58,284 nt of DNA from Deltaproteobacteria bacterium (GTDB taxonomy: Bacteria > Desulfobacterota > Syntrophia > Syntrophales > Smithellaceae). How positions within the stretch are numbered: the stretch's first letter is position 1; each line of letters begins with the position of its first letter. The translations under genes and the position numbers were made by a program. The notes below the pieces were generated by a model. The model ran no database searches and had not been told where the DNA came from. It was given only the letters and a program-made list of their open reading frames with translations. The stretch covers positions 1-58,284 of the forward strand of contig SBEK01000003.1 of assembly GCA_009668925.1 (NCBI GenBank), in the 5' to 3' direction. Shown one piece after another: positions 43,522 through 51,724 of this stretch.

Positions 43522-44433
43522 TTACACCGGGAGTAAAGGGGACGAAACTGATGTTGAAACACGATCGCAGCCGGAAATGACATCTTGCGGATGGCCGAGA
43601 AGATGCAATACCTTGGCGCTGAAAAGTTCGGGCTGTTCGGCGATCGGCACATGCAACGATTCCGGCATGGACACGACCGTGAGATTCCGGAAGAACCGAA
43701 CGGCGGTCTTTTTGAATTCCTGCAACGGCTTAAAGCTTTTCCCGCCCTGAACGTAGATCGTCGGGACATTCGAATGGTAACGCTCGCGGCATAATTGACG
43801 TTCGAAGCGCTTAACCGCCTTCAGAAAATCAAGGGCCGCTTTGCCGTTCGTGTTCAGGAAGCCGTCCGCCACGTAGCGCATGCCGCCTTCATTAGACGAA
43901 AATTTCGTGGTCAAAAGACGATTGAGGATACGAAACCCCGTCCTGCTTTTAAACACCCGGTTATAGATGAAGAGATTCAGATGGGGGACCAGAAGCGGAT
44001 ACATATACCAGGGAAGATAATCATACACCTCAACCAGAATGAGCCTCTCCACCAACTCCGGATAAAGCCGAACCAACTCGATGGCCACAGCCCCTCCCAA
44101 ACAGCTCCCGAGAATCGTCACCGGAGGACGATCTGCGGCCAGAATCAGGCGCCGCGCGATTTCGACCATATCCTCGACGCGGATATTTGTCAGACATGAA
44201 CTCCTGCCGTAACCCGGCCAGGCGGGGGTGTACACCGTAAAGTGCCGGGCGAAAGCGTCAGAACACGGGGAGAAAGCGTCTTCGTCGCCTACCCAGCCAT
44301 GGAAGAAGATCAGCGGAGGTCCGCTGCCGCCTTTCTTATAGGATACAGAGCATCGGTTGACCAGGATGGATGACAACGCGTCGCCGGAAGCATTCATCGG
44401 CGCGAGACGATCTGGCAAGGCTTGAACTTCCAT
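43522..44433 (-). CDS. alpha/beta hydrolase with a Cys nucleophile
   Basis: A 303-residue alpha/beta-hydrolase-fold protein (PPLIFFHGWVGDEDAF oxyanion loop, PGYGRSS). The nucleophile elbow is GSCLGG (109-114), so Cys111 stands where Ser is usual; the general-base His is likely in SLHVPIAEQPELF. Cys nucleophiles at this point occur in dienelactone hydrolases and PHA synthases; sequence length and other motifs do not fit a PHA synthase. There is no signal peptide. The start is uncertain: neither the ATG at 44433 nor that at 44397 has a ribosome site. It lies 48 bases upstream of the synthetase gene on the same strand. Confidence 0.8.
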   Translation of the reverse strand: MEVQALPDRLAPMNASGDALSSILVNRCSVSYKKGGSGPPLIFFHGWVGDEDAFSPCSDAFARHFTVYTPAWPGYGRSSCLTNIRVEDMVEIARRLILAADRPPVTILGSCLGGAVAIELVRLYPELVERLILVEVYDYLPWYMYPLLVPHLNLFIYNRVFKSRTGFRILNRLLTTKFSSNEGGMRYVADGFLNTNGKAALDFLKAVKRFERQLCRERYHSNVPTIYVQGGKSFKPLQEFKKTAVRFFRNLTVVSMPESLHVPIAEQPELFSAKVLHLLGHPQDVISGCDRVSTSVSSPLLPV

Positions 44434-44814
44434 GGGTCATTCACACAAAATATCAGACTCCGGATATGAGATCAACCGTATCAGGAACAATGACAAATGG
44501 CCTTTCCGGATAAAGAATATGCACATGCCTGCCGGATGCCGTCATCATATTTCACGGCCCCCTTCTGATCCGAGCTTCATGCAGACAACCGCAGTATAGA
44601 AAGGTTCCCGCGTTCTGTCAATTTTAAATTGCTTTGCGCAGGCCCGGTCCGGGGCCAAACAAGAATGCTTCCGGATCAATCGCCGTCGGAGCACCATCAC
44701 GGGCTTGCGACAAATTCTATCGACCGCTTACCAGCTAGCTGTCCAGGCACGGGATGAACGTCATTATCCCGCGGCAGGCAACAGGCAATGAACGCCCGTT
44801 TTGCGCAAACGAAA
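44434..44814. other. spacer without recognisable features
   Basis: A 381-base gap between two minus-strand genes (hydrolase and patatin/beta-barrel). I see no gene, terminator or strong promoter in it. It should contain the promoter of the hydrolase gene, which could not be identified. Confidence 0.4.
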
Positions 44815-47082
44815 TCAAAAGCGCTGGCCGATGTAGAGGTAAATGGAAGAGTGGCCGCGCTGCGCCTGGCCGTAAGCCAGGTAGACGGGCCCCAGGTAAG
44901 TCTTGGTTCCCAGAAAAATGCTGCCCGCCAGAATCAAAGATTCAAAATTGATGTCGGCGCGTTTGTTCCAGACGTTTCCGGCTTCCGCCGACATCCCGAA
45001 GTACAGAGGCATCTTGAGCGCGCCGATCCCCGCCGAGCCCAGTTCCCGGTAAGCAAGCAGCCGCGCCAGACCAGTGTGGCGGCCGAATATTTCATCCGTG
45101 GAAAACCCCGACAGATTCAGGAAGCCGCCCAGCGGGAAGGTGTCCTGGACGGCCAGATCGTCGTTGTCCAGCGTTGTGCGGATATCCAGAGATGGCATAA
45201 ATGTATACTTGCCCCAGGTGAAGGCCTTCATCACCTTGAAGCTCAACTGCTGCTCATCGATATCCGAACCCAGCAGCTTCAGATTGTAATTCCACGTTAT
45301 ACAGGCGTCCGTTCCCGAAAGCGGGAAGATATAGTTGTCCAGTGTGCTGTAGGCGGCCGAGACGAATACGCTCCCCCGGTTGTAAGGGTCGTCATCGGTG
45401 TGATGGTCTCCGACCAGCATTTTCACGACGCCGTATTTCCGCTTAAGCCCCGTGCGCAGCTCGCCCCAGTTGCCGAATTGCCGGCCGATGTCCAGACTTC
45501 CTTCAAAATAATTATCCCGGAATTCCCGGGTAATGTCGCCGTCCTCATTAAAGTCCCTGAGTTTTTTCACCTGGTACTGTGCGCTGGCCGCGACGAAATA
45601 GGAGAGCGCATAATCAATGGGCTGATAGAATTCGGTGAAGACGCGGGGGTTTTCCCCGATGCGCACTTCGGTGCGCCATTCCGCAGCCCGGCTGTTGATG
45701 GCTGTTTTGGTGAACTGTCCGGTCAGCGCGTAGCTGCTCATCCCCTTGAAGTTGTCTTCAAGACCCAGACCAAACCGGAAATAGTTCGGGCCCCACGATT
45801 TCTCAATCGGCTCAATGATCACAGCGGTGCTTTTATCTTTTTTCCGGATCCGGAAATCGACGTTTTCAAACGTATCGATGCCGTAAATGCGGTCGATCGT
45901 CCTTCTCAGCTCGGCAAGATTCAGTTTGCCGCCCGGCTTCAGGTCGATCTGCGCTTCAATGAGGCCGGTGGGCAGCGACGTCGTGTTGGCCACTTCCACG
46001 GATTCGATATCAGGCGCGTCCTCTTTCTTGTCTCTCTGACACGCCAGGTAGGCCAGAAACTCCGCGTCCGTTGCGGTGAGCGCCGCCAGTTGCGTCTTCA
46101 ACGTTTCTGCCTTTTGCCTTCCTTTGGCAACGGCTTCGGCGGCGCGCAGAAAATCCCCGGTGGTGATGTCGCCCAGATCCGGCTGAACCAGGATATCCTT
46201 GTCGGTGAGCGTGCAGAGCTGCTGGGCGGAATTGCGCTGAATCATGATCGAAGTGAGCTGGGAGGTGATTTCCACGGACGACGTCAACTCTTTGCGTTTG
46301 CTCAGGCTGGTACTGATGTCCACGACAATCACGACGTCCGCGCCCATCTGACGGGCAATGTTGATGGGAACGTTGTTGGCCACTCCGCCGTCCACGAGAA
46401 TCCGCCCGTCGATTTCGACCGGCGCGAAAACACCCGGGATCGACATACTGGCGCGGATGGCCTTCACCAGTTCACCTTTCTGCAGAACGACGGCATCACC
46501 CGTTTCAATATCCGTAGCCAATGCCCGGAAGGGAATATTGAGAGCGTCGAAATCATCGACGCCTTCCTTTCCCAGCAGCAGCGACTTCAGCATCAGGTTC
46601 AGGTTCTGTCCCTGCAGCAGACCTTTGGGAATCGTAAACTTGCCGTCTTTATAGCCCAGATCAAAATTGATCAGGTAATCGGCGGCGTCCCGCTTGCGGC
46701 GAAAGGCTAGTTCGCTGGGCGGCGGCTTGTCCCGGAAGGCTTCATTCCAGGCCATGCCCGTGACCAGCGTCTCCATTTCAGCGGGCGACATCCCCGAGGC
46801 GTAAAGACCGCCGACGATGGCGCCCATGCTGGTGCCGGCAATACACGAAATCGGTATTTTCATTTCTTCCAGAACCTGGATGACGCCGACGTGAGCCAGA
46901 CCGCGCGCTCCGCCTCCGCTCAAGACCAGGCCGATGCGGGGACGGCCGTCGGTCGCCGGTTCGGCCTCGGCACAGGCCGCCTGCATCAGGGCAAAGCCCA
47001 GCACGAGCCATAAAAGAATCCGGAAAAGTCTTGACGGTAAGGGTCGGGAAATGAAAACGCTTTGATTCATGCAAGCATCCAT
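44815..47082 (-). CDS. patatin-like phospholipase with C-terminal beta-barrel (type Vd secretion, PlpD-like)
   Basis: A 755-residue outer-membrane protein. A signal peptide (about residues 1-39, WLVLGFALMQAACAEAEP) is followed by a patatin domain (50-320: GGGARG oxyanion loop, nucleophile GTSMG, catalytic Asp in VDGGVANN), a POTRA-like segment (about 365-425, KLNLAELRRTIDRIYGIDTFENVDF) and a 16-strand-type barrel ending in Phe (YLYIGQRF). This is the PlpD arrangement, which exports a lipase A1 domain. All catalytic residues are present. ATGs at 47082 and 47070 are both possible starts; neither has a clear ribosome site. Confidence 0.92.
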   Translation of the reverse strand: MDACMNQSVFISRPLPSRLFRILLWLVLGFALMQAACAEAEPATDGRPRIGLVLSGGGARGLAHVGVIQVLEEMKIPISCIAGTSMGAIVGGLYASGMSPAEMETLVTGMAWNEAFRDKPPPSELAFRRKRDAADYLINFDLGYKDGKFTIPKGLLQGQNLNLMLKSLLLGKEGVDDFDALNIPFRALATDIETGDAVVLQKGELVKAIRASMSIPGVFAPVEIDGRILVDGGVANNVPINIARQMGADVVIVVDISTSLSKRKELTSSVEITSQLTSIMIQRNSAQQLCTLTDKDILVQPDLGDITTGDFLRAAEAVAKGRQKAETLKTQLAALTATDAEFLAYLACQRDKKEDAPDIESVEVANTTSLPTGLIEAQIDLKPGGKLNLAELRRTIDRIYGIDTFENVDFRIRKKDKSTAVIIEPIEKSWGPNYFRFGLGLEDNFKGMSSYALTGQFTKTAINSRAAEWRTEVRIGENPRVFTEFYQPIDYALSYFVAASAQYQVKKLRDFNEDGDITREFRDNYFEGSLDIGRQFGNWGELRTGLKRKYGVVKMLVGDHHTDDDPYNRGSVFVSAAYSTLDNYIFPLSGTDACITWNYNLKLLGSDIDEQQLSFKVMKAFTWGKYTFMPSLDIRTTLDNDDLAVQDTFPLGGFLNLSGFSTDEIFGRHTGLARLLAYRELGSAGIGALKMPLYFGMSAEAGNVWNKRADINFESLILAGSIFLGTKTYLGPVYLAYGQAQRGHSSIYLYIGQRF

Positions 47083-47281
47083 GGTGGTATCAAATCAAAA
47101 ATATGTTCTGTCGGTTCCGTCAGTGCATTGAAAGAATCACTTCGGAGAGCAATTATCATAAACCGCCGTTTATTTAAAGCGGTTGTATAAGAAGCACGAT
47201 CATTTCGCCGTTGACGGATTGTGAGGAGACGCAGAAAGGGAAGGCAGATTTGCGGATCGTTTACCGGACAAATCATGCCCT

Positions 47282-47338
47282 CAAAAGAAAACGGGGGCGC
47301 TGCTTTGTTGCGCCAGGCAACGCCCCCGTCAGATTTTT
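47282..47338 (-). terminator. rho-independent terminator after the DUF3300 gene
   Basis: ACGGGGGCG (47291-47299) and CGCCCCCGT (47321-47329) form a 9-bp stem with a small inner TTGC/GCAA pair. On the minus strand TTTTCTTTT follows. T6 on the plus side makes it potentially bidirectional. It lies between the DUF3300 stop and the patatin gene. Confidence 0.85.
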
Positions 47339-47350
47339 TAGACTGCGCGG

Positions 47351-48970
47351 CTATCGCCGGCCTTCACGATTCATGCCGCCCTCCGGTCGATCCCCGCGGT
47401 CCATGCGCTCCATGGAACGCTGCGGCGGCGGACTCGCCGGCCTCTCTTCACGGGGTTCATACCGGGGAGGAGGAGCGCTTTTCACGCTGGGTTCCCGAAC
47501 CGGCGGGGCGCCCACCGGTCCCCTTTGCTCGATCTGAGGGGGACGGTTGCGCGGCTCGGCGCCTCCCATCGGAGCGCGATCACGAATCACGGGCTGACCC
47601 CGGTCAACCGGTCGCGCCTCGGACGGCTGCTGCCGGTTTTCGATAATCCGCGGCTGCTCAACGGGCTTTCCTTTATCAATACCGCGGCGATCCTGATTCG
47701 GCTCTCTGTCCCTGTCCGGCGTGCGCTGCGGGGTCAGGCCCGGCCCGCTCGGCCGTCCCTCGATTTGACGACCATCCCGGTCAATGATCCGCGGACCGGC
47801 GTCCGGACGCTTATCTTTGTCATCGAGCCTCGGCGGTGGACCTCCCGGCCCGCTCGGCCTTCCTTCGATTTGACGCCCGTCCCGGTCGATGATCCGCGGA
47901 CCGGCATCCGGACGCTTATCTTTATCATCCCGTCTGGGCGGTGGACCTCCCGGCCCGCTTGGTCTTCCTTCAATTTGACGACCGTCCCGGTCGATGATCC
48001 GCGGACCGGCGTCCGGCCTTCTGTCCCTGTCTCTCATGTCGGGCTTATCGCGTCTGTCGGGGCCGCGGTCCCAGCGCTGGCCCGGCGGCACGCGCTTAAC
48101 CGGCGGACGATATTCGGGGATTTCGCTCGCGCGTCTTTCGCGGATGTACCGCCGTTCGTGATTCGGCCGCCAACGGCTGCGATCCGGTCCGCGGTAATCG
48201 TAATCGCGATAGTGTCTGTAGTACCGTCTGGTTCTGTCGATATCCACAATGACGAGGTGGCGACGATGCCAGTCAAACCGGCTCCAGCCGAATACGCCGA
48301 ATCCGACATAGTATCTCGGCGAAAAAACGATGCGGGGGCCCGCGACGATCAATCCGGGCAGGATGATCGGTAAAGGCGGGAAAAGCGGCAGCCACCACGT
48401 CCCGTACACGAGATACGGATCATAGGCGGGAACATACACATATTCCGGACTGACCGGTTCAATACTGATATAGCGCTCTTCGACAATCACTCTCTGCTCC
48501 GGCGTCGTCGAGAGATTCCCGGCGGCGCGCGCCCGGGCGCGCAGCTCCTGAACCGTATCCATCACATCGTCTTCCTGATTGACAAACGCGTCGCCGAGCC
48601 TTGCCGTCCAGCTCAAATTTTCGCTCATCATGGCCAGAACCTTCGGATAGTGGCACAACGCCAGAACACTGACATCCCAGTCCTTGGCCTGCAGCGCCTG
48701 ATCGAGGGCTTCACCCGTCACGTAGGGATTTCTCGCCATCCAGCGATCCGCTTCGACCACATCAAACGGATACGTGGCGGCCATCAGAATCTGCGACAAG
48801 AGGGCATCGGGATAAAGCGCAACCGGCGCCAGCATCTGGGCCAGCTCCTCCTGACTGAACGTCTGTCTGGTGTAATTCGAATCGCTGTTCTGCGCCGTTG
48901 CCGCGGCCGGGATCAGCAGGGCCAAGAGCACGATCAGGCAGATCATTTTTCTAATTTTGCACATTCGCAT
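47351..48970 (-). CDS. DUF3300 exported protein with Arg/Pro/Asp-rich repeats
   Basis: A 539-residue protein. A signal peptide (residues 1-27, LIPAAATAQ) precedes the DUF3300 domain (40-240: FSQEELAQMLAPVALYPDALLSQILMAATYP, YVPAYDPYLVYG). The C-terminal 290 residues are low-complexity, rich in Arg, Asp, Pro and Gly, and contain three 35-residue repeats (RPDAGPRIIDRDGRQIEGRP). The function of DUF3300 is unknown; the domain is common in periplasmic or surface proteins. The ATG at 48970 has AAGGAGG 7 bases ahead; a TTG at 48976 is less likely. It is a single-gene unit with promoter at 49142-49170 and a strong terminator. Confidence 0.88.
   Translation of the reverse strand: MRMCKIRKMICLIVLLALLIPAAATAQNSDSNYTRQTFSQEELAQMLAPVALYPDALLSQILMAATYPFDVVEADRWMARNPYVTGEALDQALQAKDWDVSVLALCHYPKVLAMMSENLSWTARLGDAFVNQEDDVMDTVQELRARARAAGNLSTTPEQRVIVEERYISIEPVSPEYVYVPAYDPYLVYGTWWLPLFPPLPIILPGLIVAGPRIVFSPRYYVGFGVFGWSRFDWHRRHLVIVDIDRTRRYYRHYRDYDYRGPDRSRWRPNHERRYIRERRASEIPEYRPPVKRVPPGQRWDRGPDRRDKPDMRDRDRRPDAGPRIIDRDGRQIEGRPSGPGGPPPRRDDKDKRPDAGPRIIDRDGRQIEGRPSGPGGPPPRLDDKDKRPDAGPRIIDRDGRQIEGRPSGPGLTPQRTPDRDREPNQDRRGIDKGKPVEQPRIIENRQQPSEARPVDRGQPVIRDRAPMGGAEPRNRPPQIEQRGPVGAPPVREPSVKSAPPPRYEPREERPASPPPQRSMERMDRGDRPEGGMNREGRR
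47742..48017 (-). repeat. in-frame 105-base tandem repeats in the DUF3300 gene
   Basis: GATCCGCGGACCGGC recurs at 47786, 47891 and 47996, a period of exactly 105 bases (35 codons). The third unit (lowest coordinates) is incomplete. The copies are nearly identical at DNA level, which points to recent duplication or continuing homogenisation. Confidence 0.85.
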
Positions 48971-49064
48971 GTTCAAACCTCCTTAAATCATCAAAACGCG
49001 AGATCGTCATTCCGTAGGCCGGGATCAACCTCCCCGCAGCATGCTCGCGAGGTACGAAACGAAC

Positions 49065-49097
49065 GTCATTCCAGCACAGCAAGCTGCGGAAAATGAC
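49065..49097. repeat. short hairpin repeat in the DUF3300 leader
   Basis: GTCATT (49065-49070) is inverted as AATGAC (49092-49097) with CAGC/GCTG (49077-49080, 49083-49086) inside. A second GTCATTCC lies at about 49008. It resembles the small GTCATT-bounded intergenic repeats and lies in the 5' leader of the DUF3300 message. Confidence 0.4.
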
Positions 49098-49141
49098 CTC
49101 TCGTTCCCGAGCGGCGGAATTAAAGTGTTGCCGTATGTTCA

Positions 49142-49170
49142 AGTATAGTAATTGAGAAACGGAAAAGCAA
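49142..49170 (-). promoter_or_regulatory. minus-strand sigma-70-type promoter for the DUF3300 gene
   Basis: Read on the minus strand, TTGCTT (49170-49165), 17 bases, TATACT (49147-49142). It gives a leader of about 165 bases before the ATG at 48970. The -10 is good, the -35 weak. Confidence 0.4.
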
Positions 49171-49219
49171 TGGCAATTCGCGGGAGGGAAAGCGGCCGAT
49201 TTATTACGGAATATCACGG

Positions 49220-49774
49220 CTAAACATGCTCGATCAGAATCTTCACGCCGATGGCGATCAGGACCAGACCGCCCAGAATCTCCACCTTCTTTCCGAAGAG
49301 CCGGGCCAATCCCTTGCCGAAGATCATGCCGACCGCCGTCATCGCAAAACAGACGACGCCGATGATCACCGCGGGAAATAGAATGGGGGTCTTTAAAAGC
49401 GAGAAACTGAATCCGACCGCCAGCGCGTCGATGCTGGTGGCAACGGACAGGAGGAAGAGCGGCCAGCCGCGCGTTTGATCGGCCTTCTCTTCATTATTTT
49501 CCTTCTCCAACCCCTCCCAGATCATTTTTCCGCCGACGATGACAAGGAGTGCAAATGCGACCCAGTGATCAACATTCTCGATCAGGGAAACGACGGTTGA
49601 ACCGGCCAGCCAGCCGATAAGCGGCATCACAAACTGAAAGAAGCCGAAAGCGGCAGCGAGGCGCAGGACAGGCGTCCACGACTTTTTGCGGTTCGCCGCC
49701 CCGATGCCGATGGCCACGGAAAAGGCATCGATCCCCAAACCAACCGCCAGCAACAATATGGTGAACAAACTCAT
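49220..49774 (-). CDS. mntP: manganese efflux pump MntP
   Basis: A 184-residue inner-membrane protein with six helices. The two half-repeats each carry the Asp motif (LGLGIDAFSVAIGIG at 11-25 and VATSIDALAVGFSFS near 112-126) that defines MntP/YebN, a Mn2+ exporter. A charged cytoplasmic loop (EKENNEEKADQTRG) joins them. It lies 19 bases after uvrC on the same strand and is probably the last gene of that transcript; no yybP-ykoY riboswitch is visible in so short a gap. Confidence 0.93.
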   Translation of the reverse strand: MSLFTILLLAVGLGIDAFSVAIGIGAANRKKSWTPVLRLAAAFGFFQFVMPLIGWLAGSTVVSLIENVDHWVAFALLVIVGGKMIWEGLEKENNEEKADQTRGWPLFLLSVATSIDALAVGFSFSLLKTPILFPAVIIGVVCFAMTAVGMIFGKGLARLFGKKVEILGGLVLIAIGVKILIEHV

Positions 49775-49793
49775 TGCAATTTATCCAGTTCCG

Positions 49794-51689
49794 TCAGGGA
49801 GACAGTTTCAACCCCGTTTCAGGCGGCGCTCCGTTCCCTGCTCCATCGGTCTTTTTCAGGTAAGAATAAATTTTTTCCGCGAGCTCCTTACCAATTCCCG
49901 GAACCTTTTGCAAATCGGAAAGTGCAGCTTTTTGAATCTGACTCACCGAACCGAAATGCCTGAGCAGCATCATTTTTCTTTCCTTACCGATATCGGGAAT
50001 GGCGTCGAGCAGCGATGTGAAATCATCCTTTTCCTTGAGTTTGTGGTGATACGCTACGGCAAAGCGGTGTGCTTCATCGCGGACGCGCTGCAGGAGCGCG
50101 AGGGCGGCGGGCCTCGAAGAAAGAAACACGGCATCCTTGCGCCCGGGCAGATAGACGCGGTCCTCCGCTTTGGCGGCTTTCCCGCGGAGCCTCGCTTTTG
50201 CAGACGGGAAGGCCCGCTCCTCTTTCGCGAGCCCCACGACATCCAGTTTAATGTTCAGGTCCTTCAAGACGGAAAGCGCGACATTGAGCTGACCTTTGCC
50301 GCCGTCAACCACGACAAGATCCGGAAGCGGTTCCGGGCCCGAAAACCGACGCGTCAGCACTTCCCGCATCATGCCGTAGTCATCCGGCTCGTTTAGATTC
50401 CGGATGCGGAAGCGCCGGTAGCCCGATTTGTCCGGTTCGCCGTCCTCGAGCACCACCATCGACGCGACAGCGTCTTTGCCGCCGATGTTGGAAATATCGT
50501 AGCATTCGATTCGCCTGGGCAGCCGGGAGAGGGACAGTTTCTCCTGCAGCGTCTGCAGGGCCGCGGCCTTCTGCTCTTCCTTCTTTCGACCCACCAGGAA
50601 AAGCTCGCGCGCGTTTACGCCCGCCATATCGGCCAGCGCCTTTTTGGCACCGCGCTTGGGCACCGTAAGCGGCACTTTTTTCCCTTTTTGATCCGCGAGC
50701 CACTCGGCAATCACGTCTTCGTCGGGAAGATGCACCGGAAGGACAAGCTCGTCCGGCAGATTCGAGCCGTCATAGTATTGCAAAAGCAGCGACGAAATCA
50801 CTTCTCCCGCATCGGCCTTTGTCTTTACGGGTGTGAAGGATTTGCTGCCCAGAAGTTTCCCGCCGCGCACAAACAGGATGCACAACTGATAGGTCTCCCC
50901 ATCGGCATAAATACCCAGGACATCCTGGTCCTCGCTGCCGCCCCAATCCACGTTTTGCCGCTCCAGCGCGTGTTCGAGCGCGCCGATGCGGTCGCGCAGG
51001 CGCGCCGCTTCTTCATAATTCAGGTCCCGGGCCGCGTCTTCCATTTGTTTCTTCAAATCGGAGACCAGTTCGCGCCGCCGTCCCTGCAGAAAGGCCACGG
51101 CGCTTTCGGCAAGCTTCCGGTAAGCGGCTTCGTCAATCAGGTTTTTGCAGGGGGCCAGGCAGCGTCCGATCTGATACTCCAGACAGGGCCGCGGCCTCAG
51201 TTGAAAATCCCGATTACGGCAGGTCCGAAGCGGAAAGACCTGCTGGACGAACCGGAGCGTTTCCTTGGCCGCGAGCCCCGACGGATAAGGGCCGAAATAG
51301 AGCGCCGCAGCGTTGAGCCGCTTGCGGACAAGCTGCAAGCGCGGATAAGGCTCCGTGGGATCGAGCGAAAGATGATAGTAGGTCTTGTCATCGCGCAAAA
51401 TGACATTGTAGCGCGGGCGATGCTTCTTGATGAGATTGTTTTCCAGGATCAGGGCTTCTTTTTGGGTGGCGGTGGTGATGAATTCGATATCGCGCACCCG
51501 CGCCATCAAAAAGGGCGCCATCGGCCGCGTGTCCTTGCCCGTGAAATAGGAGCCGATGCGGCTCTTCAAATCGTTGGCCTTGCCCACATAGATCACTTTG
51601 CCGGCGGCATCGTGCATGATATACACGCCGGGGCTCCTGGGTGCCGATGCCGCTTTTTCCTTCAAGGCCGTATTTTCTTCCATGGTCAC
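49794..51689 (-). CDS. uvrC: excinuclease ABC subunit C
   Basis: A 631-residue UvrC, which makes both incisions in nucleotide excision repair. The GIY-YIG nuclease domain is at 15-95 (GVYIMHDAAGKVIYVGKA), a Cys pair region near 150-165 (CLEYQIGRCLAPC), the UVR domain near 210-240, the RNase-H-like 3' catalytic domain at 380-540 (ECYDISNIGG, VVVDGGKGQLN) and helix-hairpin-helix repeats at the C-terminus (IPDIGKERKMMLLRHFGS). The start is GTG at 51689, since AAGGAG lies seven bases ahead; the ATG two codons later is too far. It is 35 bases downstream of the acyltransferase-hydrolase gene. Confidence 0.96.
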   Translation of the reverse strand: MTMEENTALKEKAASAPRSPGVYIMHDAAGKVIYVGKANDLKSRIGSYFTGKDTRPMAPFLMARVRDIEFITTATQKEALILENNLIKKHRPRYNVILRDDKTYYHLSLDPTEPYPRLQLVRKRLNAAALYFGPYPSGLAAKETLRFVQQVFPLRTCRNRDFQLRPRPCLEYQIGRCLAPCKNLIDEAAYRKLAESAVAFLQGRRRELVSDLKKQMEDAARDLNYEEAARLRDRIGALEHALERQNVDWGGSEDQDVLGIYADGETYQLCILFVRGGKLLGSKSFTPVKTKADAGEVISSLLLQYYDGSNLPDELVLPVHLPDEDVIAEWLADQKGKKVPLTVPKRGAKKALADMAGVNARELFLVGRKKEEQKAAALQTLQEKLSLSRLPRRIECYDISNIGGKDAVASMVVLEDGEPDKSGYRRFRIRNLNEPDDYGMMREVLTRRFSGPEPLPDLVVVDGGKGQLNVALSVLKDLNIKLDVVGLAKEERAFPSAKARLRGKAAKAEDRVYLPGRKDAVFLSSRPAALALLQRVRDEAHRFAVAYHHKLKEKDDFTSLLDAIPDIGKERKMMLLRHFGSVSQIQKAALSDLQKVPGIGKELAEKIYSYLKKTDGAGNGAPPETGLKLSP

Positions 51690-51724
51690 GCGCTGCTCCT
51701 TTGACGCACTTCTCCAGGCGAGGA

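Noticed and set aside
43522..44433. PHA synthase (PhaC) assignment because of the G-S-C-L-G-G elbow
   Set aside because: At 303 residues it is too short and other PhaC motifs are missing; treated as a general alpha/beta hydrolase.
44788..46710. 640-codon open frame antisense to the patatin/beta-barrel gene
   Set aside because: It is the opposite strand of a well-conserved gene; no ribosome site or protein-like motif was found. Long antisense frames are common in GC-rich DNA.
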